A DNA stretch of 64,000 bases from Mucilaginibacter daejeonensis (GCF_020783335.1 NZ_CP086068.1:186001-250000); one strand, 5' to 3'. Counted from the stretch's first letter, positions 1 through 9,236 are shown. Notes: generated by a model from the letters alone, not told the origin. Numbers and translations are program-made.

Positions 1-1715
1 GGTTTGTCCATCACCGTTACCTGGCTCATTTTGCTGGTATTACCGTCAGGTTCTTTGTAACGGAACTTGATGGTCAGCATTTCGGCAGATGAGTTACCAG
101 CGGCGGTAGCAGGTTTGTTCTTTTGATACTTAAGCGGGTCAACGCTGTTGGTAAAGCGGTCCTTTACCCCGGCAGGGATCACCTCGTACAGGGCGGTCAC
201 GTTGTGGCCTGCACCCATATCGCCGGCGTCTTTCAGGTCGTTGTTAAAATCTTCTTTGTTGAGCATGCGGTTCTCATAACCGATCAGGCGGTACGAGGCC
301 ACTTTGGCCGGATTGAACTCCAACTGCAATTTAACATCCTTGGCCACGGTGAACAAGGTGCCACCAAATTCGGTCACCAGGGTCTTACGGGCCTCGGTAA
401 TGTTGTCGATGTAGGCATAATTGCCGTTGCCCTTATCGGCCAGTACTTCCATTTTGCTGTCCTTATAGTTGCCCATGCCGTAACCCAGTACCGACAGGAA
501 TACGCCGCTTTTGCGTTCCTGCTCGATCAGGTGCTCCATATCGTCATCGCTTGATGCACCTACGTTGAAATCGCCGTCGGTGGCCAGGATCACACGGTTG
601 TTTCCTTTTTTAATGAAGTTCTGCATGGCGGTGCGATAGGCGAGTTTAATACCCTCACCTCCGGCGGTAGAACCTCCGGCCTGTAGTTTGTCGATCGCAT
701 CTTTAATGGTGGTCTTTTGATCGCCCGGGGTCGATGGCAGCACCAGTCCGGCAGCACCGGCATATACCACAATGGCCACCTTATCAACAGGGCGCAGCTG
801 ATCTACCAGCATCTTGAGCGACGCCTGCACCAACGGAAGCTTGTTAGCGCTCATCATCGATCCCGAAACATCGATCAGGAACACGAGGTTAGAGGCAGGT
901 AAATTCTTGGTCTCCACCGTGCGGGCTTTAAGTCCTATGCGCAGCAGGCGGTGCTGTGGGTTCCATGGCGCGGCCGATAGTTCAGTATGGATGGCCACTG
1001 GGGCGCTGCCGGTAGGCGCAGGCAGATCATAATTAAAGTAGTTGATCATCTCCTCGATGCGGATAGCATCCTTAGGCGGCAACTGCCCGCCGTTGATAAA
1101 GCGGCGGATGTTGGTGTAAGAGGCAGCATCCACATCTATCGAGAAGGTTGAAAGTGGGTCTTCTGTAGGGTTCTTAAAGCCGTTCTCAGTGATGCCTTTA
1201 TAGCTTTCAGTGTTTTGTTGTGGGGACAGGTAGCCGTAAAGGTTGCTAGTGGTACTGGATATCCCCCTGATCCTAACGGTCGGCGAGGCACCTACGGCTA
1301 CGCCTGCCGCGCGGCCCTGCAAAACTTGCGGAGCAGCCATTCTCACCGTCTCAACAGAAGCGGTGGTGCTTATCTTTTTTTGTGGCGAGTATCCTACCAC
1401 TACCACGTCGTTCAAATGGGTAAGGTCGGGTGCCAATCGTACGTCGATCGTGCCAGCCTTACCAGCCACGATCTTTTGTGTGCTATACCCAATGAAGCTG
1501 AATATCAAAGTTGATTTCCCTTCGGGCGCGGTGATGCGGTAGGCTCCGTTGGCATCTGTTTGGGTGGCATTGTGATTGCTTTCTACCGTTACCATCACAC
1601 CCGGCAGCGGTTGTTTATTACCGGCATCATAAACATGGCCGGTAATGATGCGGTCGGCTGCTTGTACCGAGGTAACGCCGGCAATGATCAAAAGTAATAG
1701 GATGATCTTTTTCAT
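1..1715 (-). CDS. von Willebrand factor A domain protein with TonB-receptor-like N-terminus (partial, 3' end outside window)
   Basis: Reads from an ATG at 1715 and is still open at base 1, so the C-terminus is missing. Residues 1-20 form a signal peptide. Residues about 22-95 are a carboxypeptidase-regulatory-like beta-sandwich, followed by the SusC-type motif DVVVVGY (103-109) and a short plug-like stretch with LQGRAAG (132-138) and VRIRGIS (147-153). The rest is a vWA domain of the YfbK type. Its MIDAS motif DVSGS is at 282-286, so metal-dependent ligand binding is likely. Known relatives are exported proteins of unknown role. The plug-like stretch is too short to be a working TonB receptor. 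The gene is divergent from the ECF sigma factor at 1804. Family assignment is firm; function is unknown. Confidence 0.88.
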   Translation of the reverse strand, partial: MKKIILLLLIIAGVTSVQAADRIITGHVYDAGNKQPLPGVMVTVESNHNATQTDANGAYRITAPEGKSTLIFSFIGYSTQKIVAGKAGTIDVRLAPDLTHLNDVVVVGYSPQKKISTTASVETVRMAAPQVLQGRAAGVAVGASPTVRIRGISSTTSNLYGYLSPQQNTESYKGITENGFKNPTEDPLSTFSIDVDAASYTNIRRFINGGQLPPKDAIRIEEMINYFNYDLPAPTGSAPVAIHTELSAAPWNPQHRLLRIGLKARTVETKNLPASNLVFLIDVSGSMMSANKLPLVQASLKMLVDQLRPVDKVAIVVYAGAAGLVLPSTPGDQKTTIKDAIDKLQAGGSTAGGEGIKLAYRTAMQNFIKKGNNRVILATDGDFNVGASSDDDMEHLIEQERKSGVFLSVLGYGMGNYKDSKMEVLADKGNGNYAYIDNITEARKTLVTEFGGTLFTVAKDVKLQLEFNPAKVASYRLIGYENRMLNKEDFNNDLKDAGDMGAGHNVTALYEVIPAGVKDRFTNSVDPLKYQKNKPATAAGNSSAEMLTIKFRYKEPDGNTSKMSQVTVMDK

Positions 1716-1803
1716 GACTGTTGTTATTTAGATATATCCTAATGATGCAGTAGGTTGGGCGTTTCCATAAACCATTTTAAAAAATTATTTTACCGGCTTA
1801 AAC

Positions 1804-2382
1804 ATGAGTTGGTTCAGTAGTCAAAAAAAGCCCGATCATACGGCTGATGACGCCCTGCTGCAAAGCTACCGGCGAACGGGAGAACTGGCGGTACTGGGCC
1901 AACTGTATGAAAAGTATATGCCGCTGGTATACGGCGTGTGCCTCAAATACCTGCATGATGAAGAGCAAAGCAAGGATGCCGTGATGCAGATATTTGAGGA
2001 GCTGATCGTGAAGGTGACCAGGCACGAGGTAAAGCAGTTCAAGAGCTGGCTGTATGTGCTGAGCCGTAATTTTTGCCTGATGCAATTGCGTGCTAACAAG
2101 GGGCACACCACGTTAAATATCGATGACGTTATGGAATTTCCGTTCGTGATGCATCATGAAGATGACGGAACGGAACGCGAGGCCGACCTGACGCAACTGG
2201 AGCGGTGTATGCAGAAGCTATCGCCCGAGCAGCGGCAAAGTGTCGATTTGTTCTACATTAAAGAAAAGTGTTACAAGGAGGTGGCCGAGCTGACCGGACA
2301 CACCCTTAACGAAGTAAAAAGTTATATACAGAATGGTAAACGTAATTTAAAGGTCTGTTTGGAAAATAACCGTGAGCGCTGA
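1804..2382 (+). CDS. ECF-type RNA polymerase sigma factor
   Basis: A 192-residue protein of normal ECF sigma-70 size. Region 2 lies roughly at residues 25-95 (LYEKYMPLVYGVCLKYL, then a KSWLYVLSRNFCL stretch). Region 4 lies at about 135-185 (LSPEQRQSVDLFYIKEKCYKEVAELTG). It should direct RNA polymerase to a small regulon, probably envelope genes. The last bases overlap the downstream membrane protein (GTG start at 2372), so the two are translationally coupled and that protein is the likely anti-sigma partner. The regulon cannot be deduced from the sequence, although the divergent vWA gene is an obvious candidate target. Confidence 0.93.
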   Translation: MSWFSSQKKPDHTADDALLQSYRRTGELAVLGQLYEKYMPLVYGVCLKYLHDEEQSKDAVMQIFEELIVKVTRHEVKQFKSWLYVLSRNFCLMQLRANKGHTTLNIDDVMEFPFVMHHEDDGTEREADLTQLERCMQKLSPEQRQSVDLFYIKEKCYKEVAELTGHTLNEVKSYIQNGKRNLKVCLENNRER

Positions 2383-3733
2383 AAGACCCGACATATCACT
2401 GATCAGGAAGTACCTTAACGGGGAGCTTGACGCCCGCGCCATGCACGAACTGGAGCGGCAGGCACTTGACGACCCTTTCCTGGCCGACGCATTGGAAGGG
2501 TATGGCCAGGCTGGAAAAGACCAGCAGCCTGCGCTGAATGACCTGCAAAGCCGGTTACAGCAGCGCATCAAACCTGAAAAGAAACGTGTGGTACTTTGGC
2601 CGCGGCTTGCGGTGGCGGCATCAGTGCTGGTGTTCGTTAGTGTGGGTGCCTGGTGGTTGCTCAATTATCGCCCGGTGGCCAACAAGCCCGGCCTACCCGC
2701 GCAAGACAGTACCGGGGTGAACGCGCTTGCCACGCCGCCACAATTACCGGCACCTAAACCGGTGGTGCCCGATACCTTATCGGCCAAGGATCAGCTCCCA
2801 AAGGTAGCCGTAACGCGAACACCATTCACCACTGAACGTGGCAATAGCACACTTCGTACCGATGCGCCGGTCATGGCAGAAAGCAATGCAAGCCCGGTAG
2901 TAGAAAGTGATGAAAAGGCGATCACTGCAGACAGTACTTTACTGGCAAGTGTGCCTCAACGGTCCAACACATTGGTGCGGATGCGTGGAGTAAGCACATT
3001 AGGCCATAATAAAACAACTGCCGATGGTCTGAAAGACAGCAGCATGCTATCGCGCGCGGGCTATAACAGCCTTGTGGCCGAAAAACGCACAGGTGCTTTG
3101 CCAAGCCAGCTTCATGAAGCATTGACCGGCAGGGTGGCCGGTATGCAGGTGAATACCACCGGCCGTAAACCTACTGATAGCGTGAAGATGATCATGGGGC
3201 AGGTAGTGGCGCTGAACGATGGTAAGCCGGTACCCGGCGCACGCATCACCGCGCAAGGTAATGTCAGCAGTGCTGCCTATAGTGATATGAACGGCTATTT
3301 CAAGATACCCGCCAAAATGAACGACGAGATACAGGTGAACTATCTGGGTTATGAATCGCAAACGTTAAAGGTACATGATGCCGATCCAGTGAAGATCGCC
3401 TTAAAGGATGACCATCGTTCGTTAAGCGATGTGGTAGTGGTAGGTTACGGAGGGGCCAAAAAGATAAAACAACCTAAAGAGGCCCACCCTTTTAACGGTT
3501 GGGACGCTTTTCGCAATTATCTGAAAAAGGGAGCCACAGGTTTTACCGGAACGGTAAAGCTGAGCTTTGTGGTGAACACCAACGGAACGTTAAGCGATAT
3601 CAAGGTGATCAAAGGCGTAGACGCTGAGACCGATCAAAAAGCTATAGCCCTGATCCAGAACGGGCCGCGCTGGATAGCCAACGTGAACGGCAAGCCCGAG
3701 ACCGTAAAGGTGAGCATCAAAACAGGTAAGTGA
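2372..3733 (+). CDS. Membrane-anchored putative anti-sigma protein with carboxypeptidase-regulatory and TonB C-terminal domains
   Basis: A 453-residue protein starting at a GTG that overlaps the sigma gene by 11 bases. Residues 1-70 are a charged cytoplasmic segment like those of sigma-binding proteins. Residues 73-98 form one transmembrane helix. Residues 100-260 are a low-complexity periplasmic stretch containing plug-like pieces (VRMRGVST at 202-209, LTGRVAGMQV at 251-260). A carboxypeptidase-regulatory-like domain spans about 276-345, DVVVVGYG is at 353-360, and a TonB C-terminal-like domain spans about 375-450 (TVKLSFVVNTNGTLSDIKV). The probable job is to hold the sigma factor and sense an envelope state. 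The domain order is odd, with plug-like pieces before rather than after the beta-sandwich. It converges with the GH3 gene, leaving a 3-base gap. Confidence 0.82.
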   Translation: MSAERPDISLIRKYLNGELDARAMHELERQALDDPFLADALEGYGQAGKDQQPALNDLQSRLQQRIKPEKKRVVLWPRLAVAASVLVFVSVGAWWLLNYRPVANKPGLPAQDSTGVNALATPPQLPAPKPVVPDTLSAKDQLPKVAVTRTPFTTERGNSTLRTDAPVMAESNASPVVESDEKAITADSTLLASVPQRSNTLVRMRGVSTLGHNKTTADGLKDSSMLSRAGYNSLVAEKRTGALPSQLHEALTGRVAGMQVNTTGRKPTDSVKMIMGQVVALNDGKPVPGARITAQGNVSSAAYSDMNGYFKIPAKMNDEIQVNYLGYESQTLKVHDADPVKIALKDDHRSLSDVVVVGYGGAKKIKQPKEAHPFNGWDAFRNYLKKGATGFTGTVKLSFVVNTNGTLSDIKVIKGVDAETDQKAIALIQNGPRWIANVNGKPETVKVSIKTGK

Positions 3734-3736
3734 TCT

Positions 3737-5269
3737 TTAGGCCGACATGCGAGGGGCTACGCCGATCATATTCAGGATGCTTTCTACATACTCGCGGTCG
3801 TTGGCCAGGCGGGGTACCTTGTGCTGACCGCCCAGTTTGCCACGCTGCTTCATCCAGCTTACGAACGTACCATCAGGTACAGCATGCACTTTAGGGCGGC
3901 ACAGGGCCATATCCTTAAAACGCTTGGCATCATAATCGGAGTTCACCTGGCGCAGGGTCTCATCCAACAGGTCAATGAACCGCTCGAACTCGGCCGGCCG
4001 TTTTTCGAACTCGATGATCCACTCATGTCCACCGCTTTTATTATCAGTAAAGTAGATCGGCGCTGCCGTGTAATCGCGGATGATGGCCTCCGTTTGACGG
4101 CAGGCCTCGTCCAGCGCACGTTCGGCATTGTCTATGATCACTTCCTCGCCGAAAGCATTAATAAAATGGCGTGTACGCCCGGTGATGCGTATGCGGAAGG
4201 GATCGAGCGAGGTGAATTCGACCGTATCGCCGATCATGTATCGCCAAAGCCCGGCATTGGTGCTGATGATGAGCGCGTAATTCTTACCCAGTTCCACTTC
4301 ATCCAGCGTTAAGGTGCGCGGATCCTCGTCGTGCAAATTCTCCAGCGGCAGGAACTCGTACCAGATGCCGTAATCGAGCATCAGGAGCATGTCGCCGGGT
4401 TCTTCAAGGTCCTGGATACCGAAAAAGCCTTCACTGGCGTTATAGGTCTCCAGGTAATACATGTCATCCTTAGGGATCAGCTTTTTGAACTGCTCACGGT
4501 AAGGCGTAAAGTTCACCGCACCATGGAAGTACAGCTCCAGGTTTGGCCATATCTCAAGCAGGTTGTTCTTGCCGGTCATTTCCAGCATGCGCTTGAACAG
4601 CAGGATGTTCCAGGTAGGCACACCGCTGATCGTGGTCACGTTCTCTTTCATGGTGGCCTGTGCCATCTTCTCGATCTTCTCTTCAAAATTCTCGAGCAGG
4701 GCGATGGTCAGGTCGGGCGTGCGGTAGAACTCGGCCCACATAGGCAGGTTCTTCATGATCACGGCCGAGAGGTCGCCAAAAAAGATATCGGAATTTAGCT
4801 GACCTACCTGGTGGCTGCCGCCCAAAGTGAGGCCTTTACCGGTGAACAGCAAAGCATCGGGGCGGTTGTTACAGTAAATGGTGAGCATGTCCTTACCACC
4901 TTTAAAGTGGCATTCTTCCAATGCTTCCTCACTTACGGGTATGAACTTGCTGCGATCATTAGTGGTGCCTGATGATTTAGCGAACCAGCGTATCTCCGAA
5001 GGCCACAACACGTTCTGCTCGCCTTTGAGCATGCGCTCGATGTAAGGCTTCAGCGTGTCGTAGTTTTGTATGGGTACCCGCTGTTTGAACTGTTCAACGG
5101 TGTAAATGCTTTTGTAATGGTGCTTGCGGCCCCACTCGGTATCACGGGCGGTGCCCACCAGCTGATCGAACCACTCTTGCTGTACCTCATTGGGGTACTT
5201 CATAAAAAGCTCGATCTGGTGGATCCGCTTTTTCATCAGCCAGGTAACAACAGAGTTTATAAAGGTCAT
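3737..5269 (-). CDS. GH3 auxin-responsive promoter family protein (acyl-adenylate-forming enzyme)
   Basis: A 510-residue protein matching the GH3 fold over its full length. The nucleotide-binding loop SSGTTNDRSKF starts at residue 99, and later motifs such as YNASEGFFG and the hinge-like ITGRTRHFINAFGEEV are intact. Plant GH3 enzymes adenylate acyl acids and conjugate them to amino acids. The substrates of bacterial members are unknown, so no reaction is assigned. The ATG (5269-5267) overlaps the TGA of the RelE-like toxin gene as ATGA, indicating co-transcription and coupling with the toxin-antitoxin pair. The ORF ends 3 bases from the convergent anti-sigma gene. Confidence 0.9.
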   Translation of the reverse strand: MTFINSVVTWLMKKRIHQIELFMKYPNEVQQEWFDQLVGTARDTEWGRKHHYKSIYTVEQFKQRVPIQNYDTLKPYIERMLKGEQNVLWPSEIRWFAKSSGTTNDRSKFIPVSEEALEECHFKGGKDMLTIYCNNRPDALLFTGKGLTLGGSHQVGQLNSDIFFGDLSAVIMKNLPMWAEFYRTPDLTIALLENFEEKIEKMAQATMKENVTTISGVPTWNILLFKRMLEMTGKNNLLEIWPNLELYFHGAVNFTPYREQFKKLIPKDDMYYLETYNASEGFFGIQDLEEPGDMLLMLDYGIWYEFLPLENLHDEDPRTLTLDEVELGKNYALIISTNAGLWRYMIGDTVEFTSLDPFRIRITGRTRHFINAFGEEVIIDNAERALDEACRQTEAIIRDYTAAPIYFTDNKSGGHEWIIEFEKRPAEFERFIDLLDETLRQVNSDYDAKRFKDMALCRPKVHAVPDGTFVSWMKQRGKLGGQHKVPRLANDREYVESILNMIGVAPRMSA

Positions 5270-5598
5270 AAAAGTCCAGCCAAATTAAGCAAACGTTTTA
5301 ATTCTGCATCATTTATCGTTTCCTTCTCCGATTTGTCAAATATAGAAACGAGGAACACTTCTTCACCTTGTATATGCACATAAGTGATCACTCTTGCTCC
5401 ACTGCTTTTACCCTTGCCTTTGCTTTTAATGGCCAGGCGTATCTTGTAACAGTTCTTGAAGATCTCGTCGCCTTGTATCGGCTGTGACCCCAGATCGTCG
5501 ATTAGTGTCGACAGGTCATCCTTGATGGACCGGTACTTTTTCGCTAACGCTTTTAGCTCTTTAGCAAAGTTAGATGTGTAGAGTACCTTATAGCTCAT
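5266..5598 (-). CDS. RelE/ParE-family toxin (mRNA interferase-like)
   Basis: A 110-residue protein typical of Bacteroidetes RelE-like toxins. It has an N-terminal YTSNFAKELKALAKKY helix, a mid-region CYKIRLAIKSKGKGKSSGARV containing several basic residues, and a C-terminal IFDKSEKETI segment. Family members cleave mRNA at the ribosome or inhibit gyrase; which applies here cannot be read from the sequence. Its start overlaps the end of the upstream antitoxin gene by 11 bases, the usual antitoxin-first order. Its stop overlaps the GH3 start. Confidence 0.85.
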   Translation of the reverse strand: MSYKVLYTSNFAKELKALAKKYRSIKDDLSTLIDDLGSQPIQGDEIFKNCYKIRLAIKSKGKGKSSGARVITYVHIQGEEVFLVSIFDKSEKETINDAELKRLLNLAGLL

Positions 5599-5815
5599 TC
5601 AGCAGGTCTTTGGCTGATCGGAGTTCTGTCTTTCCGTCCAGGTGCTGCTTTACCTCGTTCATGCCTGATCCAATGCTATCGGCCACTTTGGAGGTGATAT
5701 CTTTAGGTTGCGATGTTGCTTCTTTGAACACGGAGCGAACAGCCTTTAACAGGCTTTTATCATCCGTATCGAGGATCAATTTTACCAGCTGTATCTTCTC
5801 GGCTTGCAGGTCCAT
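5588..5815 (-). CDS. Small antitoxin-like protein of the RelE-type module
   Basis: A 75-residue charged, mainly helical protein (MDLQAEKIQLVKLILDTDD...) lying directly upstream of and overlapping the RelE-like toxin. Bacteroidetes have many such short acidic partners whose N-terminal part binds DNA or dimerises and whose C-terminal part neutralises the toxin. No clear ribbon-helix-helix or helix-turn-helix motif can be seen by eye, so the antitoxin role rests mainly on size and position. It would be expected to repress its own operon. Confidence 0.75.
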   Translation of the reverse strand: MDLQAEKIQLVKLILDTDDKSLLKAVRSVFKEATSQPKDITSKVADSIGSGMNEVKQHLDGKTELRSAKDLLNEL

Positions 5816-5887
5816 ATCTCAAATTTAACGATACTTAGTAATTAGACCTTAATTAACAGGTAAAAGTTTTACGATGATCAATGAACA

Positions 5888-6625
5888 TCACGCAAAATTC
5901 TTCCGCTTTAGCACAAAGTTGGCGCCGAGGTACACTTTGCGTACCATCTCGTTGGCGGCCAGTACCTCGGGTTCACCCGATTCGAGGATCTTACCTTCGA
6001 ACAGGAGGTAGGCACGATCGGTGATGGATAGCGTTTCCTGTACGTTGTGGTCGGTAATGAGGATGCCGATATTGCGGTGCTTGAGTTTGTACACCATACT
6101 TTGGATCTCTTCTACCGCGATAGGATCTACACCAGCAAAGGGCTCATCCAGTAAAATGAAATTAGGTTCGGCGGCCAGGGCGCGGGCGATCTCGGTACGG
6201 CGGCGCTCGCCACCTGATAGCAGGTCGCCACGGTTCTTGCGTACGCGGTGTAAGCTGAACTCATCGATCAGTTCTTCCAGCTTGTCCTTTTGGCGGGCCT
6301 TGGGCATGGTGCCCATCTCCAGCACGGCTTTGATGTTGTCCTCGACCGATAGCTTGCGGAACACCGAAGCCTCTTGCGCTAGGTAACCGATACCCTTTTG
6401 CGCACGACGATACATAGCATCATTGGTGATCTCCTCATCATCTAAAAAGATGTGACCTTCGTTAGGTTTGATCAGGCCCACGATCATGTAAAAGGAGGTG
6501 GTCTTGCCGGCACCATTAGGTCCTAACAGACCCACGATCTCGCCCTGCGAAACATTGAACGATACATCGTTCACAACGGTACGCTGCTTGTATTTTTTTA
6601 CCAGGTTGTCGGCACGTAGATTCAT
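5888..6625 (-). CDS. lptB: LPS export ABC transporter ATP-binding protein LptB
   Basis: A 245-residue cytoplasmic ATPase with Walker [10 protein letters not shown] near residues 35-43, ABC signature LLSGGERRR, Walker B FILLDEP and the LptB hallmark [13 protein letters not shown]. LptB powers extraction of lipopolysaccharide from the inner membrane together with LptF and LptG, which are not in this window. The start is the ATG at 6625. It lies downstream of recJ on the same strand with a 63-base gap that contains a short tandem repeat. Confidence 0.95.
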   Translation of the reverse strand: MNLRADNLVKKYKQRTVVNDVSFNVSQGEIVGLLGPNGAGKTTSFYMIVGLIKPNEGHIFLDDEEITNDAMYRRAQKGIGYLAQEASVFRKLSVEDNIKAVLEMGTMPKARQKDKLEELIDEFSLHRVRKNRGDLLSGGERRRTEIARALAAEPNFILLDEPFAGVDPIAVEEIQSMVYKLKHRNIGILITDHNVQETLSITDRAYLLFEGKILESGEPEVLAANEMVRKVYLGANFVLKRKNFA

Positions 6626-6638
6626 GTGTTGGTGGAGT

Positions 6639-6667
6639 GTGAGTGGTTGAATGGTGAGTGGTTGAAT
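6639..6667. repeat. Tandem direct repeat of about 15 bp
   Basis: GTGAGTGGTTGAAT occurs twice, at 6639-6652 and 6654-6667, in the gap between recJ and lptB. It probably arose by slippage; no function is evident. Confidence 0.7.
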
Positions 6668-6688
6668 AGTTCAACTTCAAGCCACCTT

Positions 6689-8386
6689 TCAACAACGTAT
6701 CCCTTTTATGTTTAATTGTATAGAACGCTTGTCGCGCCAAATGTTTTCTTCAATGGTGTAGCAGATGTCGAACGGTTTGCCTTTCCTGATCTCTTCAATG
6801 CATTCGCCCTGGTTAAAGGCGATACAGTCGAACAGCGGAGAGCCATCCTGATACACCGTCATTTTGATGTGGTTGCTGCCCACCAGGCTTACCTGCCCCA
6901 AAGCCTTCACTTGCCTTGTGATGAACACCGGGCACATATTCTCGGGCCCGAACGGACCGAATTGGGTAAGCACCCGGAAGAACTTAGGGGTAATGTGCTC
7001 CAGCGCCAATTCAGCGTCGATCTGGATCTCCTGCACCAGTTGCTGCTCGGTGATAGAAGCGCTTACCACTTCCTCAAAACGCTCGGCAAAGGCCTCTACC
7101 TGCTCGGGGTGCATGGTGAGGCCTGCAGCGTATTTGTGGCCACCGAACTGGATGAGCAGGTCGCTGCAGCCGCAAAGTGCCTCGTAAAGGTCAAAACCCA
7201 CTACCGATCTTGCCGATCCGGCCACATGACCGTTGGATCGCGTAAGTACGATGGTGGGGCGGTAATATTTTTCGGTAAGGCGTGAGGCCACGATGCCGAT
7301 CACGCCCTTGTGCCATTTTTCGCTGAAGACCACGGTAGATCGCCGGCCAGCCGATCGCTCGTCGGCAGCGATCATGCTTAGGGCCTCGTCAGTAATGGCC
7401 AGGTCGTGTTCTTTGCGTTCAACGTTCTTTTCACTGATCAGCAAGCCTTTTTCCTGCGCCATGTCCGGGTCATTGGCCAGCAATAATTCTACAGCGTGTT
7501 TAGCATCATCTATACGGCCGGCGGCGTTAATGCGCGGACCGATCATGAAAACGATATCGGCAATGCTGTAATTGGTGGTCTTGCCTGATAGGCCCATCAA
7601 TACCTTGAGGCCGGTACCCGGGTCGGTATTGATCTTTTGTAGGCCGTGACTGGCCAGTATGCGGTTCTCGCCGGTAATGTGAACAATGTCGCAGGCTATG
7701 CTGGTGGCCACCAGGTCAAGGTAACGGGTCACGCTTTCAAAAGGCATATCATGCACTTGGGCATAGGCCTGTATGAGCTTAAAGCCTATACCGCAGCCCG
7801 ATAGTTCCTTGTAAGGGTAAGGGCAATCGGCCCTTTTGGGGTCCAATATGGCCACGGCATCAGGTAGCTCGTCGCCGGGGTTATGGTGATCGCAAATAAT
7901 GAGATCGATGTTGAGGCTGTTGGCATAGGCCACCTTGTCTACGGCCTTGATCCCGCAATCGAGTGCGATGATGAGTTCAAAACCGTTGGCGGCCGCGTGG
8001 TCGATGCCTTGGGTGGATATACCATAACCTTCCAGGTAACGGTCAGGGATGTAATACTCCAGCCTATCATACAGCTGCTCAAAAAAGCTGTAAACCACGG
8101 TGACGGCAGTGGTGCCGTCCACATCATAGTCGCCGTAGATCAGGATCTTTTGCCCTTTGGCTATGGCCTCATCAATGCGGTGAATGGCCTGCTCCATGTC
8201 CGCCATTAAAAATGGATCGTGCAGGTGGCGCAGGTCGGGCCTGAAATAATGGCGCGCCTCATCAAAGCTCAGGATATTGCGTTGCAGCAATAAAGTGGCC
8301 AGCACTTCGTCTATCCCTAAACGCGTGGCCAGCTCCCTTACGGCATTAATGTCCTGCTCATGCTTTACTGCCCACCGTTTTTGCAT
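6689..8386 (-). CDS. recJ: Single-stranded-DNA-specific exonuclease RecJ
   Basis: The DHH-family 5'-3' ssDNA exonuclease used in recombination and mismatch repair. The metal-binding motifs are intact: ILIYGDYDVDGTTA, IALDCGIKAVD and LIICDHHNPGDELPD. A DHHA1 domain (SARSVVGFDLYEAL...FGGHKYAAG) and a C-terminal OB-type domain follow. The frame is open further upstream, but I chose the ATG at 8386 (565 residues). The extra N-terminal residues have no family counterpart, and a promoter -7 element (8437-8444) lies inside that extension. The gene is divergent from the MBL-fold hydrolase. Confidence 0.95.
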   Translation of the reverse strand: MQKRWAVKHEQDINAVRELATRLGIDEVLATLLLQRNILSFDEARHYFRPDLRHLHDPFLMADMEQAIHRIDEAIAKGQKILIYGDYDVDGTTAVTVVYSFFEQLYDRLEYYIPDRYLEGYGISTQGIDHAAANGFELIIALDCGIKAVDKVAYANSLNIDLIICDHHNPGDELPDAVAILDPKRADCPYPYKELSGCGIGFKLIQAYAQVHDMPFESVTRYLDLVATSIACDIVHITGENRILASHGLQKINTDPGTGLKVLMGLSGKTTNYSIADIVFMIGPRINAAGRIDDAKHAVELLLANDPDMAQEKGLLISEKNVERKEHDLAITDEALSMIAADERSAGRRSTVVFSEKWHKGVIGIVASRLTEKYYRPTIVLTRSNGHVAGSARSVVGFDLYEALCGCSDLLIQFGGHKYAAGLTMHPEQVEAFAERFEEVVSASITEQQLVQEIQIDAELALEHITPKFFRVLTQFGPFGPENMCPVFITRQVKALGQVSLVGSNHIKMTVYQDGSPLFDCIAFNQGECIEEIRKGKPFDICYTIEENIWRDKRSIQLNIKGIRC

Positions 8387-8436
8387 ACCTTTGCTAACGT
8401 CAAACTTTAAATGTAAGTGTTGGATCGTATATCCTG

Positions 8437-8444
8437 CAAATCTA
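8437..8444 (-). promoter_or_regulatory. Bacteroidetes -7 promoter element for recJ
   Basis: TAGATTTG on the minus strand fits the TAnnTTTG consensus and lies about 50 bases before the chosen recJ ATG. No good -33 element is seen. It argues against the longer RecJ start. Confidence 0.45.
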
Positions 8445-8462
8445 CACTTCTTCTTGTACACT

Positions 8463-9236
8463 ATGGAAATTTTTGCGCTGGGCGAAGGCTCCTACTCGGT
8501 AGATTCCACTAAACAGTTCATCCCTTTTAACCCGCTCACTGATAATTTCAGAGACCGTCCGGGTTCGTTGTTCATTCATGTGAACCCGTTCCTGGTGAAG
8601 ACCGACCAAGACCTGATCGTGTTCGATAGCGGCCTGGGCCTAAAAGATGCCAACGGCGAACTGATCATCCACCAGCGTATACGTGAGGCGGGTTTTGCGC
8701 CTGGCGAAGTAAGCTTGGTGCTGCAATCGCACCTGCACTATGATCATACCGGTGGTTTGGTGGTCGAGCGTAACGGCCAACTGGAACCCAGCTTTCCGCA
8801 GGCGCTTCACGTGGTACAAAAAGGAGAGTGGGAAAAGGCCTTGTCGGGCACCTCTACTTCATACCGGGCACCAATTTTCGAAGCCTTGCGTGACAAAGGT
8901 GTAAAGATCGAGTATGTGGAAGGTAGCGGCGAGATCAGGCCCGGAATTCACTACGAGCTATCAGGCGGGCATACGCAATATCACCAGGTATTCCTGATAG
9001 AGGAGGACGACCAGAAATGCTTTTTTGGAGGGGACGAGCTGCCCGAGCCGGAGCAACTGTTGCGTAAATTTGCGGCCAAGTATGACTATGACGGCCGTAG
9101 AGCGATGGAACTGCGTGAAGAGTATGGAGAAAAGGCGGCGGCCGAGCATTGGGTATGCTTATTCTATCATGCCAAGACCACCGCGATAGGTACCGTTGAG
9201 CACAATAACGATACCTATGTGATCAAGCCGTATTAA
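8463..9236 (+). CDS. MBL-fold metallo-hydrolase
   Basis: A 257-residue cytoplasmic metallo-beta-lactamase-fold protein starting at ATG 8463. The zinc ligands are visible: HLHYDHTGG (HxHxDH), a later His in SGGHTQYHQ, the Asp of FFGGDE and a C-terminal His in FYHAK. The Asp and spacing suit a hydrolase of the glyoxalase II or lactonase type, but the substrate is not predictable. The open frame extends upstream into recJ; that extension is rejected because MEIFALGEG is the natural beginning of the fold. Its stop overlaps the stop of the convergent response regulator. Confidence 0.88.
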   Translation: MEIFALGEGSYSVDSTKQFIPFNPLTDNFRDRPGSLFIHVNPFLVKTDQDLIVFDSGLGLKDANGELIIHQRIREAGFAPGEVSLVLQSHLHYDHTGGLVVERNGQLEPSFPQALHVVQKGEWEKALSGTSTSYRAPIFEALRDKGVKIEYVEGSGEIRPGIHYELSGGHTQYHQVFLIEEDDQKCFFGGDELPEPEQLLRKFAAKYDYDGRRAMELREEYGEKAAAEHWVCLFYHAKTTAIGTVEHNNDTYVIKPY

